A stretch of DNA of 64,000 nt from Ramazzottius varieornatus. Taxonomy: Eukaryota; Tardigrada; Eutardigrada; Parachela; Ramazzottiidae. Position numbers and translations under genes: made by a program. The notes under the pieces are model-generated. The model did not search any database. It worked only from the letters and a program-made list of their open reading frames with translations, and was not told the origin of the DNA. Where the stretch lies: the NCBI GenBank assembly GCA_001949185.1, contig BDGG01000001.1, forward strand, positions 7,576,149 through 7,640,148. The letters run 5' to 3'. Below are positions 11,546-22,800 of the stretch, piece by piece (positions within the stretch are counted from its first letter, which is position 1; the number at the start of each line of letters is the position of its first letter).

Positions 11546-13174
11546 GTACACGCAAGACGAGAAATTATGGTACAGTAAAAATTGTGGGACACGGACGGCT
11601 AGGGTTGTTAACGGATGGATCAGACAGTCATCCGGATGGGATCAGACGCCGATCCGGATCGATCCGGAAAGCAGTCGGATGGATAGAACTCCCATCCGAA
11701 TCAGTTGCCGATGGATGGGTCTCCTATCCGGATGATCCGGATCTTACCCGGTTAAAAACTCGAAGCTTGGCTTAGAGACTTACCGATGACAGTGCTAAGG
11801 TTGTAAATTCCAGGCCCAATACCCTTGGAGCGGAAAATAGGAAAGGCATTCCTAATATTCCTATATTCTTTCTTTCTTCTCCAGAAGGTAAGGTTGTAAA
11901 TTCCAGGCCGAATGCCCTTGGAATGGAAAATAGGAAAGGAATTCCTAATATTCCTGTGTTCCTATTTCCTTCTCCAGAAGGTCCTCGCAAAAATCTGGAA
12001 TTCCGAAGTCCCATTTGCCATTTCAGTTCTTTTTACATACTGCAGATATTCGCTGCGTCCACGCAGTACGTGACGATGCACCCCCGTAGGGGGTTGCGCA
12101 GTCCTTGAAACCGGACCGGGGCTGTACTTCACTTGTACGATAACGTACTCCGCGGAAGCAGGGAATATCTACAATACCCATCTAAAACAATAACAAACAA
12201 TAAACAAGTCATCAAAAACATTGGTTTTGAGACTGAAAGCCAGCTGGAGATTGGCCGATCCGAACTTTCGGTTTTGTCGGACCTGAAAGTCCAAGGGAAA
12301 ATCGAGGACTTAAGTATAGTTGAATGCGCCGCAAACTTTAGTGCGACGGATCGAAAATGCTATTGGCCGTTCAACTGAACGACCAATAGGCTCAGTGGTA
12401 CGCATGTGTGAGCCAGCATCGGGTTCAGGTTTTCGACAGGATCTGCTGGATCTTCGACTGTTTACCTCGTGGAACTCCTGAATTTCCTCCGATTTTGTTT
12501 TCCAAATAGGAATTCCACCGTTCCAAACGGCTACCCCTTGGAACGGAATTCTAGAAATGGAACGGAATGAGAAAAGGAATGGAAATAGGAATTTATAACC
12601 TTAGATGACACAACGAATTATAATTCGTAGGTTTCGACATGCTGTGTTGCCGGACAGCACAGACGATACAATTAAATAATCCTCCGTCAACATTGTGTGG
12701 CTATATTCGAAGATTAAATCCCAAGACTTCAAATAATAAGACAGAGATTGTGTAGACAAAACTAAGCTCAAAAGACAAGCTTGTAGGGAGATTGCGAATT
12801 TCTGTCGGATTACCCGCTGGGGTATTGAACTGCTTGATTGCGCGTTAGTTGTTTTGGTTCTATCCCGATAGATAGCCGGATGGATGAAACTCATCCAGAT
12901 TCCATCCGGATGGATAGGATCTCTATCCGGTTAACAACTGGATGGATAGATTGCCCATCCAGTCCGATTTCTAACCGGATTCATCCGGATCCATCCGATG
13001 TCGGATTGGATATTACCACCCCAAGGACGGCGAAATGCGAAATCGACCGTGGAAAAAGTATCGAAAAATGAATTACTGTGAATCGGTCGCGTATGTACGT
13101 GCTTCCGTACCGCCGTAGCGAAAAGGCCTGTACCATGATTTTTACCAAGCCATAGTTTCTCGTCCTGCGTGTAC
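11546..13174. mobile_element. Nested inverted-repeat element with ATCCGGAT-rich arms
   Basis: The left end gtacacgcaagacgagaaa (11546 onward) matches the reverse complement of the right end (about 13090-13174). The same terminal motif bounds the 48940-49388 element and appears at 224-241. Next to each end are imperfect arrays of TCCGGATGGAT (about 11605-11755 and 12870-13010) in opposite orientation, giving a fold-back structure. Confidence 0.6.
11797..11981. repeat. Tandem duplication of a 92-93-bp unit
   Basis: Unit 1 (11797-11889) and unit 2 (11890-11981) both run from aaggttgtaaattccagg to ttctccagaaggt with few differences. A diverged inverted copy of the unit start (ctaaggttataaattcc, reverse strand) lies at about 12588-12606, bounding an inner element with GATGACA near both ends (11785-11791 and 12604-12610). 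Confidence 0.8.
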
Positions 13175-13189
13175 CGATCAGCTGATATA

Positions 13190-14215
13190 GCGCTAGCAAA
13201 AATACGATAAAATTCGATACGATACTTTCCGATACAATATCGGCGGATATTTTATTGCGGTTTTCGATATTCATTTGATATCGATACAGTCTAGTCGCTC
13301 GAGATGTGTACATCGCTCTTCGATTTTAACTTGCCACCAGCCAAAAATTTACTGTTTAGCTTGCAAAAAACAAACGAAAGTGACGTTAAGAGGCTACGGC
13401 CAATAAATTTAAGCAAAGATCAGCTACCTGCTTTCTACCATATGGAACGCACCAGCTTTGTGGAAGCATTTTTCGTATAGTCGAACTATTAACTTCTGAC
13501 CATGCCTTCACAATCCATTTGACCGAATGCAGAACTGTTAGGGATCTTTCATATTCCTCGAGGTTCTGGAAGTTCTCTCTGTTTTCGCAACAGGATGCCT
13601 TTGTTACGTGAATGAACAAACAATCAATAAGGGCTATGGCGAGCAGTCTTGCGCTCACTATGATTTCGCAGTTTTGAAATCAGAAAGCGATGTACGCATC
13701 TCGAGCGACTGGACTGTATTTCGATACGATATTTTTTCGATACCGTATTTTCGATATATCGTATCATATCGCAGCGATATATCGACATTACTGGAATTTT
13801 AGTTTTTCAGAATTCCACTGGTTCAAGTCCAAAAACTCAAGAAGCCGATTTCCACATAAAGTATTAGTAAGATCGAAAGCGCCGGATGCACCAAAGACAC
13901 GACTATACTCAGAGTTCAAACACATGGAAACGTGGACAGAATTAGTACCAGAACCGAATGGGCGGAGTGTGCTCAGTACACTATGGCCAAAATCAAGTTT
14001 TGGAATCAACCATGGTCTTCTGTAAACGAGATATCACTGGCGAGTTTGTCATTCAGCAAAATATCGATATATCGAAAATATATCGATATGATGCGATACG
14101 ATATCGCCGAATATTTTATTGCATTATTCGATCGCGAAGATTCGCATATTTCATCGCGAAGATTCGATATATTTCGATACGATATCGATGTACCGTATCG
14201 TTGCCAGCACTAAGC
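13190..14215. repeat. TATCGATA-rich interspersed arrays
   Basis: Three blocks (about 13190-13300, 13690-13800 and 14055-14210) are rich in CGATA/TATCG. The first and second are inverted relative to each other around ctagtcgctcgagatg / catctcgagcgactgg. Open frames across them are low-complexity artefacts. Confidence 0.7.
13386..13658 (-). pseudogene. Transposase remnant, DDE_1/CENP-B-Tigger type
   Basis: The minus-strand frame reads ALIDCLFIHVTKA and then LHSVKWIVKAWSEVNSSTIR. The second stretch resembles the C-terminal end of DDE_1 (pogo/Tigger/CENP-B) transposases, where a W..V...TI motif follows the catalytic core. No catalytic triad is present and the ORF is only 90 codons. The location inside TA-flanked terminal repeats supports the assignment. 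Confidence 0.5.
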
Positions 14216-14328
14216 TAATTGATAGACATCACACATGAGATCGAATCCTGCAAGTTCCGGCCAGTCTTTTTCCACGCACCCAGATCCAAAACCACCCCAC
14301 TAGATCCGATCGCCTAAGATCGGTACTT

Positions 14329-15017
14329 TAAACTTTATAGTACGTCACAACTTGTGCACGAGGAAGGACAAAACTTTATTAACCTCGACGATTCAGTCGA
14401 CGACCTCCCTGATGTTAAGAGGATCAAAGTCTACTCAGTAACCGAAACAGAGTCACCCGGTTGATCAGGAACGAGTATCGTTATAAAGATCGATCCTTCA
14501 GGTTCGAGACAACAAATAGATCCGTTTGGAGTGGCAGCTGCATATACTAAAGGATAATTTATAACACACAGCGAGAAAATATGGTTAGCCGTTCGGTTCA
14601 CTGTTATAGACCGAACTTCCAAGGACTGATGAGATGTTGGACGACCAGTTCTCGGCTCTCAGGACAAGGTCCACATCAATAGCGAAGACTCCGATGCGAC
14701 CGACCGTGGAAGACTAAGTGTCATCAGGGCCAACGGGAACTATTCGGACAAAGCGAGACTTCACTCCGATGCCTTGCACGAAATCTTTCAGTTGGTCAGC
14801 GGTTACGTGTCTCGGACACCCCGAATGGCGAAATCACGACCCGGCGGTCCCTTGGCTCGCAGCGAGTTGGCTGTTGTACTTTCTTCATCAGCCTTGTTCG
14901 TAGCTCTTACAACAGCGCGGTCTGCTTTTCGCCGGACAGCAGGGTTCTCGGATGGTTGGAATCTCTGCGCAGCAACGGCAGCAAAGGTTGAAGTGGTGAT
15001 AGCTTTGACTGGGGAAA
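14329..15017. other. No gene seen
   Basis: Between the pogo-like element and a TE-like ORF. Short frames at 14718-15064 show no domain. Confidence 0.4.
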
Positions 15018-15350
15018 CTAAGGACGTTGCGGTGGCGGTAGCCTGGTCACACTGGGGACACTAGCCTTGGTGGCAGGAGGCTCACATGGCAGGACAGGCA
15101 GCCGTTCGGTGATATTTTCCAGCAAGGACAATCTTTCCAAGATGGATTCCTGGCTTACCTGTAGAGCTTTGACGGTCTTCTGAAGCTCCAGCTCGTCTTC
15201 CTGTAGGGTATCCCTCTCGAGATAATCATGCCTCAATACTTCAGCCATCCCTTCCATAGGCGTGTTGTATCTTTTCAGGAGCTCATCCTCGGTCCCGACG
15301 CAAGATAGCTTCATAAATTTTAGATATATTACCAGCTGCTCTTTCGAAGG
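15018..15350 (-). pseudogene. SAP-like plus coiled-coil fragment, probably TE-derived
   Basis: The minus-strand frame contains SKEQLVIYLKFMKLSC followed by GTEDELLKRY, which fits a SAP-like helix-turn-helix. A leucine-heptad stretch (LQVSQESILERLSLLENITERL in pieces) and a Pro-rich end follow. The frame passes directly into the dispersed repeat at 15482-15895, so I infer a gag-like or accessory TE protein remnant. It could instead be one exon of a small gene. Confidence 0.3.
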
Positions 15351-15481
15351 AGCAGATGATAATAAACAGATGACAAACAAACAGAATAAAAAAGTATAAA
15401 ATAAATAATAGCAAAATAAACAGATGATTATAAGCCGATGATAGCAAAATAATAGAGAGATTAAATTACCACTCCCGTTCA

Positions 15482-15895
15482 CTTTGCAACTGTAGCTTAG
15501 AGCACTGGGCAGCAGATCCAAAAGTACGCTGTACGCTGTGCTGTGCTGCATAACTTTCACGCCCAGTGGCTAAGCAGCTGTGCTGGAAATGCACGTTGAC
15601 CTGGTGCAACTGCGCGGAACGCTCATATATTGACGTGGTTTGTAATTCAGTCGGCGAAATCGGTAGTCAACCTGGAGAACGTTACCCTGAAGTGCGGCAA
15701 AGCTGAGACGGGTGACGTTCGAATACCCAAAAACTGTAATTTTTGTTAGGTTTTGGTAGGTACATCTGCGCGGTAGTCTATGGCTTTCTGCTGTGCTGTG
15801 CCACAAATTTCGTCAGTTTACGCGCTACAGCTGTGCTGTGCTGCAGCACAGCTACACTGCAGTACTGTGCATGCGGCCAGATTCCGTGCTCTACA
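15482..15895 (-). repeat. Dispersed repeat, copy 2 (inverted to 2012-2400)
   Basis: Reverse-complement match to 2012-2400 along about 400 bp, with several conserved blocks. The copies are 13 kb apart and inverted. Confidence 0.7.
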
Positions 15896-16154
15896 GTGTG
15901 GCTACGGCCTTGCTCCGCCCCTTTCATGACGTGTAACTACATTTTGCTTTCCGGTGCTCCCCTTATTTTCGAAAAATAGCGTAATTGGAGTCACGATTGG
16001 CTAGCATTGGGAAGCATGGTGGCTGCCGAACTATTCAAAGTTGTGATCGGCTGCTGCGCTTATGGGTGACGTTGCAACTCATCTTAGGTACAGTGGGACT
16101 TTCATCTGGCGGTGGCAACTTAATGTCTGTAATGTCTAGACAACTGTATGATCC

Positions 16155-16324
16155 GGTCCTGCGGAGGTATTTAGCTCGTTTAGCTCATTTCGCCTTTCTT
16201 TTACGAGGTTTTTACAAAAAGCTGATCCAGGCTCGTGCGCTGCGCAACCCTGTTTTGCGTTTTCGTAGCAAAAAGGCAGATTTGGCTCGCGAGCTAAAGC
16301 GAGCTAAATAGCTCCGCAGCTCTG
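16155..16324. mobile_element. Short MITE, possibly hAT-like
   Basis: Terminal inverted repeats GCGGAGGTATTTAGCTCG (16161-16178) and CGAGCTAAATAGCTCCGC (about 16300-16317). The direct repeat GTATGATCC flanks the unit at 16146-16154 and 16325-16333. A target duplication of 8-9 bp suggests hAT. The open frame across it (to 16311) is probably incidental. Confidence 0.6.
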
Positions 16325-16893
16325 GTATGATCCCTTCCGTAGGACCGCCTGGTTCAGGGCGGCATTCCCGCTACGGCGTATCCGATTCGAGGCTTCATTT
16401 TACGTCAATGGCCTTGATTGGAGGGATGCAGTCATGCAGATCTCGGAGATTGCATTCAATTCACTGCCGTTGCCCTCATCCATCATCATAGCAAATTTGA
16501 CTTTGATTTTCATTCCTAACATTTAATGTTTTCTTCCGCCCTTTGGGCTCAGAAGCCTTATCTGAAGCCGATCGCAAGAAATTCACGGACGAGGTTCATC
16601 TGCAGGAAGTTTCGGAGGGAACTTCGTGTTCATTAGTGCTGTAGTTGAGTATCGTCGCCGCAGCGGATGTTATCTAGATTGCCGCTCCACTAGGAATCTT
16701 CCCGCAGAGTGTCTATTTGTGCAGTCACTGGTACACCGGTAAGCTGTGTGCTTGTAGGCTTTGTCTTACGGAGTAAAGATTGTAAGTTCCGTTACCCTGT
16801 GTAGAAGAATGTAGTCGTAGACGATTTTGTATCACGTGTGCTTGTAAGAGGAGTGGATTTGATTATCTACATTTTCTGGTTTAGGTAGGGAGA

Positions 16894-19800
16894 ATGGCAG
16901 AAATCCGGAACGCAACGCAATCTCCGGATCAGATTGTCAAGTATTTAGAGCTGGAGAAAGATGACTTCAAAACGGAGACACTGTATCGACTTCACAAAGG
17001 TAAGTGCCTAAGAATTGTTACTTTCGCACCAGCTGAGGAGTTGGTCATATGACGATGGTGCAGAGGAGGATTAGCCCTTTTTCTACAGGCTTTGCTCTGG
17101 AATTTCGAAGTGGAACCAGCCTCTTCGGAACGAAGTACAAAGTCTTCACAAATCATCCGCTGGAAGGTAGCCGTGGTTTTGTCCGAGGCGACTTCCACGC
17201 ACTGGAATGGCAGAGTACCGTGCAATCAGCCGACGAGACAGCTTTCTTCGCCCGGATTACCATGCGCATCGCAGGATCATTCGAATACTACTACGAGGAC
17301 GAAGAAACGTAAGAATATCATCTACCAAAACCCATATCCATTACACACGTCACATCTTTTCATTCTTGCTTCTTGGGAGCCGGCAAACAAAATCGACAAG
17401 ATTGCTTTCCTCAGTGGCGCAAGTTCTGTCTGTTGATACCTGCAAGCGTGCGCCGCTTGAAATAAACTCAACAAGATTGTCTCAAGTGGCGCACGTTATC
17501 AGGCTACAGTATATATTGTGTAACACCGGCCACGTGCGCCACATGGGAATATATCATCTTGTCGGAACTGCTTGCCAAGCTCATATTGGATTTCGACGGA
17601 ATTATTTTGTGAACATTGTGGATCATAATCACTGACTTGATCTTCTTATTGTCATTCAGAAATCAACGGTTGGGGCACGGCTACTTCGTCGTCAACCCCG
17701 AGCTTAAGCTAGCCAGAGGTGCGTCTGGCGGACCGGAAGTCCTCCCTCTGGACTCCGTGGTCCTCCAGACCGTCATCACGAAGCTGCTTGGCCCGCTGAC
17801 GGAATGGGAATCGCGCCTCAGAGTGGCCTGGGAGACGGGATACAACATGATCCACTTCACTCCGATTCAGGAACTTGGCTCCTCCAACTCGGCTTACGCA
17901 CTGGCCGACCAGCTGAGAGTCTCCTCCAAAATAGCCAAGTACAAACAACCGACATAAGTCTCGAATAAACATTGACTGATGTGTATTTCTTTCGTAGATC
18001 GCTGGACGAAGTTGCAGCGTACATCCAGGGTCTCTACAAGAACCACAACGTTCTTTCGGTGATCGACATAGTCCTGAACCACACATCGACGTCCAGTCCG
18101 TGGTTAAAAGAGCATCCGGAAGTTGGGTACAACATGGAGAACAGTCCCCATCTGAGGTCGGCGTTCCTTCTCGATTATCTCATCAAAGAACTGTCCGGCG
18201 AGATCGCTGCCGGAAAACACGCGTCCGCGGGACTTCCGGCGAACATTACCGCCGGAAGTCAGTTGAACGTACGTAACGGAGAGCCCGGCAAGCAAACTCA
18301 ACCATATCGTTCCTGACATGGCGCACTTTCCCAGCAATATCACTGGAAACGTGCGCCACTTGAAGCAGAAATCTGGCTGGGTCCGTTGCCGAACTTCCCG
18401 TCTTTATCTCGGAGTTTGACTCAGTGTTTTCCCAGCTGATATGTCTTTTTTTCTATGCAGAAAATTAAGCAAATTCTCTGGGAACAAAAGATCGCCCCGG
18501 CTAAGCTGCATGAATATCACTTGGCGGATACCAATAAAATCGTCGCGGAATTCAAGGAGAAAATCAAAGAATACAAACGTAAGCGGGAATCTGATTCGGT
18601 TTGAATGTAGTTCTGTTGGTATGGGTTTTGTTCCAGCGATCGACAAGAAATACCAAGGAATTCGCGAGCTTGACTTACTCCCCGGAACGCACAGTCGATT
18701 CGGCGCTACGGTGGACCTCGATGCAGCTCGAGCATACTTCCATGCACCAACGTAAGTTTTTAGTCTACCGCGACGAACGATTTTCACGAAATGGGAGAAA
18801 CAAACTGAGATGGACAACTTTTGTGTTGTTGGTTTAGGTCGGCCGATCCGAATGATCCGAACAATTGGAAGATCGATGACGCCGCCAACAAGCTGAAAGC
18901 GTGGTTGGATCGTGAGAACGGAAAGAAGTACGAAGCTGTGCAGAGTCACCTCAGCGCTGCCCTGAACTGCATCGCTGCTGGTGTCCACTACGAGCGTCTG
19001 GAACAAGGTGGACCACGCTATGGAGCTGTCACGAACGAACATCCCTTGATCGCCGAGTAAGGTCGAATTCTAATCCCTTCTTTTGTTTCACTCCATGTCT
19101 TTCGCGCACCTGCATATAAGTCATTGCTCAACATCAAGCGACGTGGTATGCAGGGGCGTGAGAGAAAATATGGACGCCCTTCATATACCTGCATACAGAT
19201 GTTATGGCTTGGACAACCGTTGGTGGAGAATGCATGTGCGTGAGATTCGCAGTTGGCGGAGTTGTGTCGGCAGCTTGTTTCTACGAATCCGCGAGGAGCT
19301 TTTTCTACGAATTTTATCACTAAGGATTGTGTCATCGTTTAGGTACTTCCACACGTTTGAAGAGTTTAAGAGTTTTGAAGAAGCGGAAGCAGCCGTGACG
19401 GATCCAGCTCGCGGGCGGATGATCATGGCCCACAACGGGTGGGTCATGAACTTCGACCCACTGAAGAACTTTGCCGCGTCCGACTGCAATGTCTACTTGA
19501 GGAGAGAGCTGATTCCGTGGGTGGACAATGTCAAGCTCCGCTTCGGTGATAGCCACGAAGATTCGCCGTACCTGTGGTCCAGAATGAAGGACTATGTCGT
19601 GCAGATGAGCTCCATCTTCCACGGTGTGAGGCTGGATAACGCGCATTCAACGCCCATCCAAGTTGCTGAGGTATGATGGGATAGTCTGCGGAGCTTGTCT
19701 GGCGTTGTTTGACGGGCTGTTGTTTCGTAGTATATGCTGGATCAAGGACGAGCTGTCAATCCTGATTTGTATGTGATCGCTGAGCTGTTCACCGGAAGTG

Positions 19801-22800
19801 AAGGTCGCGACCATGTCTTCGTGAACCGACTTGGAATTACCTCATTAATACGCGGTACGTTCCACCTGTCCTTTTGTATTTTATTGTTGCTTCTTCCGGT
19901 TTTTGAAATGGCAGAAACTCGCAAGTGCGAAAGGCAGTGCATTGAATCAATAGTTTGTGTGTGGTAAAAAGCCAAGTGATGCTGTCAGAAGGGATTGCAT
20001 TCATTTCTTTAATGATTTTTAGAAGCCCAGAATGCACCTGATTCGCATGATTTGGGTCGACAAGTTTATCGGTTTGGAGGCGAGCCTGTTGGTTCCTTGG
20101 CGCATCTCAAAGTGGATCGCCTTCGTCCATGCATCGCTCACGCTTTGTTCTACGACCAGACGCACGACAACCCCAGCCACATCCAGGTATACTTTCGCAG
20201 TTCACAATCTATGATTTTTTGCGCAATGCAAATATGGTATACTCGCTATCTTTGCCGTCCGTGCAGAAACGCTCACTGGCAGATGTCCTCCCGACTGCCG
20301 CCTGCACCTCAATGGCTTTCGCTGCTTTGGGAAGCACTCGCGGTTACGATGAACTAGTCCCCTACATGGTAAGGCTTTCTTCGTGTTTCCGTAATTCAGT
20401 AGAGTGATTCTGATGGTGTTTCTGTTTGCAGATTGACGTGGTGAAGGAGAAACGGTTGTACCGGAAGTACGCCGAACAGATCGGTAACGGGGACAACAAT
20501 GACAGTGTGGACCTTCGTACGGGTATTCTGTCACCAAGACAGGAACTCAACCGAGTTCACCATCTGCTGGCTTCCAAAGGCTACTCGGAGGTATGAGCAC
20601 CAGCATAAAATTCTCAGGGTGTTTTCTTCTCGTGTTTTCCTCTTGGAAGATATCGACTGCACATATCAGACTTCATCTACCTGCATACTTTATCATAATC
20701 ATCAGTGTACGCACTGGTGTATGCAGGGTGCTTCCGTCATTCCTCATCCACTGTACGTTGTAGCTTATGCTGATGCCGGTGTATGCAGGTTCTTTCTTGT
20801 AGATTTACGTGGATCAAATGGACCCAAACACGATCGCCATCACACGACACAACCCCAGTGACCACTCCTCCTACGTCTGTGTTCTCCGCAACGCCTTCAA
20901 CAAGCCGCCTGTCGAGGCGTTCGAGCATGCGCCGTACTTGCGCCCGTTAGAAGTTGAAGGTGTACTGGAAGAGATCGTTCTGGAAGGCTATTTGGACATC
21001 AAGGGTGAACCACAGTTCCAGGAAAGCCAGGCCAACATCACGGGATACTGTGACCAGTACGAACTGTACTTTGCCAAGGGGATCAAGTTCGAGGAAAGTA
21101 GACTGCTGGAAATTAATGAGGAAACACGGAAAGCGACGCATAAACGCCAAATCGGGTTCAAATACTTCCCACCGGGTGCTGTCCTTCTGTTCCGGTAAAT
21201 GTTCCGTTGGGGTTTTTCCAAGTGGCGCACGTGCGCCACTTAGACAAACTCGACGAGATCATTTCTCCAAGTGGCGTATACTTCCAGCTAAAGATATTGA
21301 CAGCGTGCGCCGCTTGGAAAAGCAATCTTGTCGGGTTTGTCTGCCGAGCTCCGATCTGATACAGAATTTTTTTCTACATTCTGGACTCTGTAGGATAAGT
21401 ATGGGAGACAAGCCGACAGCTTCGCTGAAGAAAATCGTCGAACTGATGGATAAGGCTTCTCGACACAGGTTGGCAGAGATATGCAGAGGTCTGACGCTGG
21501 CTGACTTCAACCGTATTCTGTTCCGAACGGCCGGCGAAGAATACGATGACGGCCTTGGCGGTGGCACGTATAATATTCCAAAGTACGGCGATCTACCGTA
21601 CTGCGGATTACAAGGTAGCACATAGTAAATCTGCTTGACTATTACTTTATTGGAATTCTCTTGTTATTGATTGTAGCTTTCCGAACGATGGTCGAGAAGG
21701 TCCGTAAGACGAATGATCTCGGTCACCCATTCTGCGAGAACCTCCGCGCCGGAAACTGGATGATGGAGTATTTCGCGAACCGACTACGCTATTACGCCAG
21801 CACAGTTCCGGTAAGCGTTTGATATCTTAAAATTTGGGAGCTCGGTAAAGAAAACCGACCGGATAAATATTTCAAGTCGCGCACGTCCCAGTATTATTGA
21901 CGGGAACCGTGCGCCACTTGACGAAACGATCTCGTCGGGTTTATTTGCAGGCTCCCATTTTTCGGCCCGTAATACTTGTCGACTTCACGAACGCTTTTTG
22001 TACAGCTTGCTGACTGGTTTGACGCCGTTTTCAACGAGGTGAAAGCAATGCCTCGGTTCTTGATACCACAATACTTTGCGATGGTGGTTACCAAAGCCTA
22101 CAACGTTATTGTTAAGTCTGCACTGGAACGTTTTGGCCAGTAAGTCTTGCTTCTTTGTAGACTCATGAAATAGTTGAACGAAAATTGAGGTGCAGGGTCG
22201 GCGTTGTAGGAATGTAGCCAATGGCTCAGCGTTCACCATGATGTTGGCCCTTGGCACCTACCAAATGTGCGGTGTGGTACTTTCGAGCAAGATGCCACCG
22301 CTGTCTCCGGCCTTGGCGCCTCCGCTCCCTCCAAAGATCAAGCTAGTAGGAAGGGACGAGGAGATTAACGGAGTAGTCAGTATGGCCGCCGGACTTCCTC
22401 ATTTCACCAAGGGATGGGCACGCAACTGGGGAAGAGATACCTTCATCTCCATGCGCGGGTTACTGTTACTCACTCAACAGTTTCAAGAAGCCAGGTAACT
22501 GACCGTCACTTCCTACCGATTCATCCTGGATATTTTAACGGGATGGTTCGCGCAGGCATATCATCTTGGCTTTCGCTGGTTGTCTTCGTCACGGCTTGGT
22601 TCCCAACCTCTTGATGGAAGGTCCAGGTTCGAGGTTCAACGCGAGAGACGCAGTGTGGTTTTGGCTGTACTCCATTCAGACATACGTGACGATGGCGCCG
22701 GACGGTCATAATATTCTGAAAGATCAGGTTTCGAGGCTATTCGTGAATGATGATGCTCCCCCTGCCGACCCGGGAACCCACGTAAGCTCTTTGGATTGTG

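Larger units (their letters stand above)
11460..14328. mobile_element. Tc1/mariner (pogo/Tigger-like) element, degenerate, with nested insertions
   Basis: Terminal inverted repeats of about 60-70 bp: the left end AAGTACCGATCT...TGACTGGCCGG (11460-11520) matches the reverse complement of about 14260-14328. The left arm lacks 14-16 bases present in the right arm. Both ends abut TA (11458-11459 and 14329-14330), the target duplication of this superfamily. Inside lie a dead transposase fragment (13386-13658, minus), a nested inverted-repeat element (11546-13174), ATCCGGAT-rich arrays and TATCGATA-rich arrays. Autonomous activity is implausible. Confidence 0.75.

Noticed and set aside
16165-16311. 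Reading the basic ORF ending ARELKRAK as a gene
   Set aside because: The frame coincides with a short inverted-repeat MITE flanked by a direct duplication.
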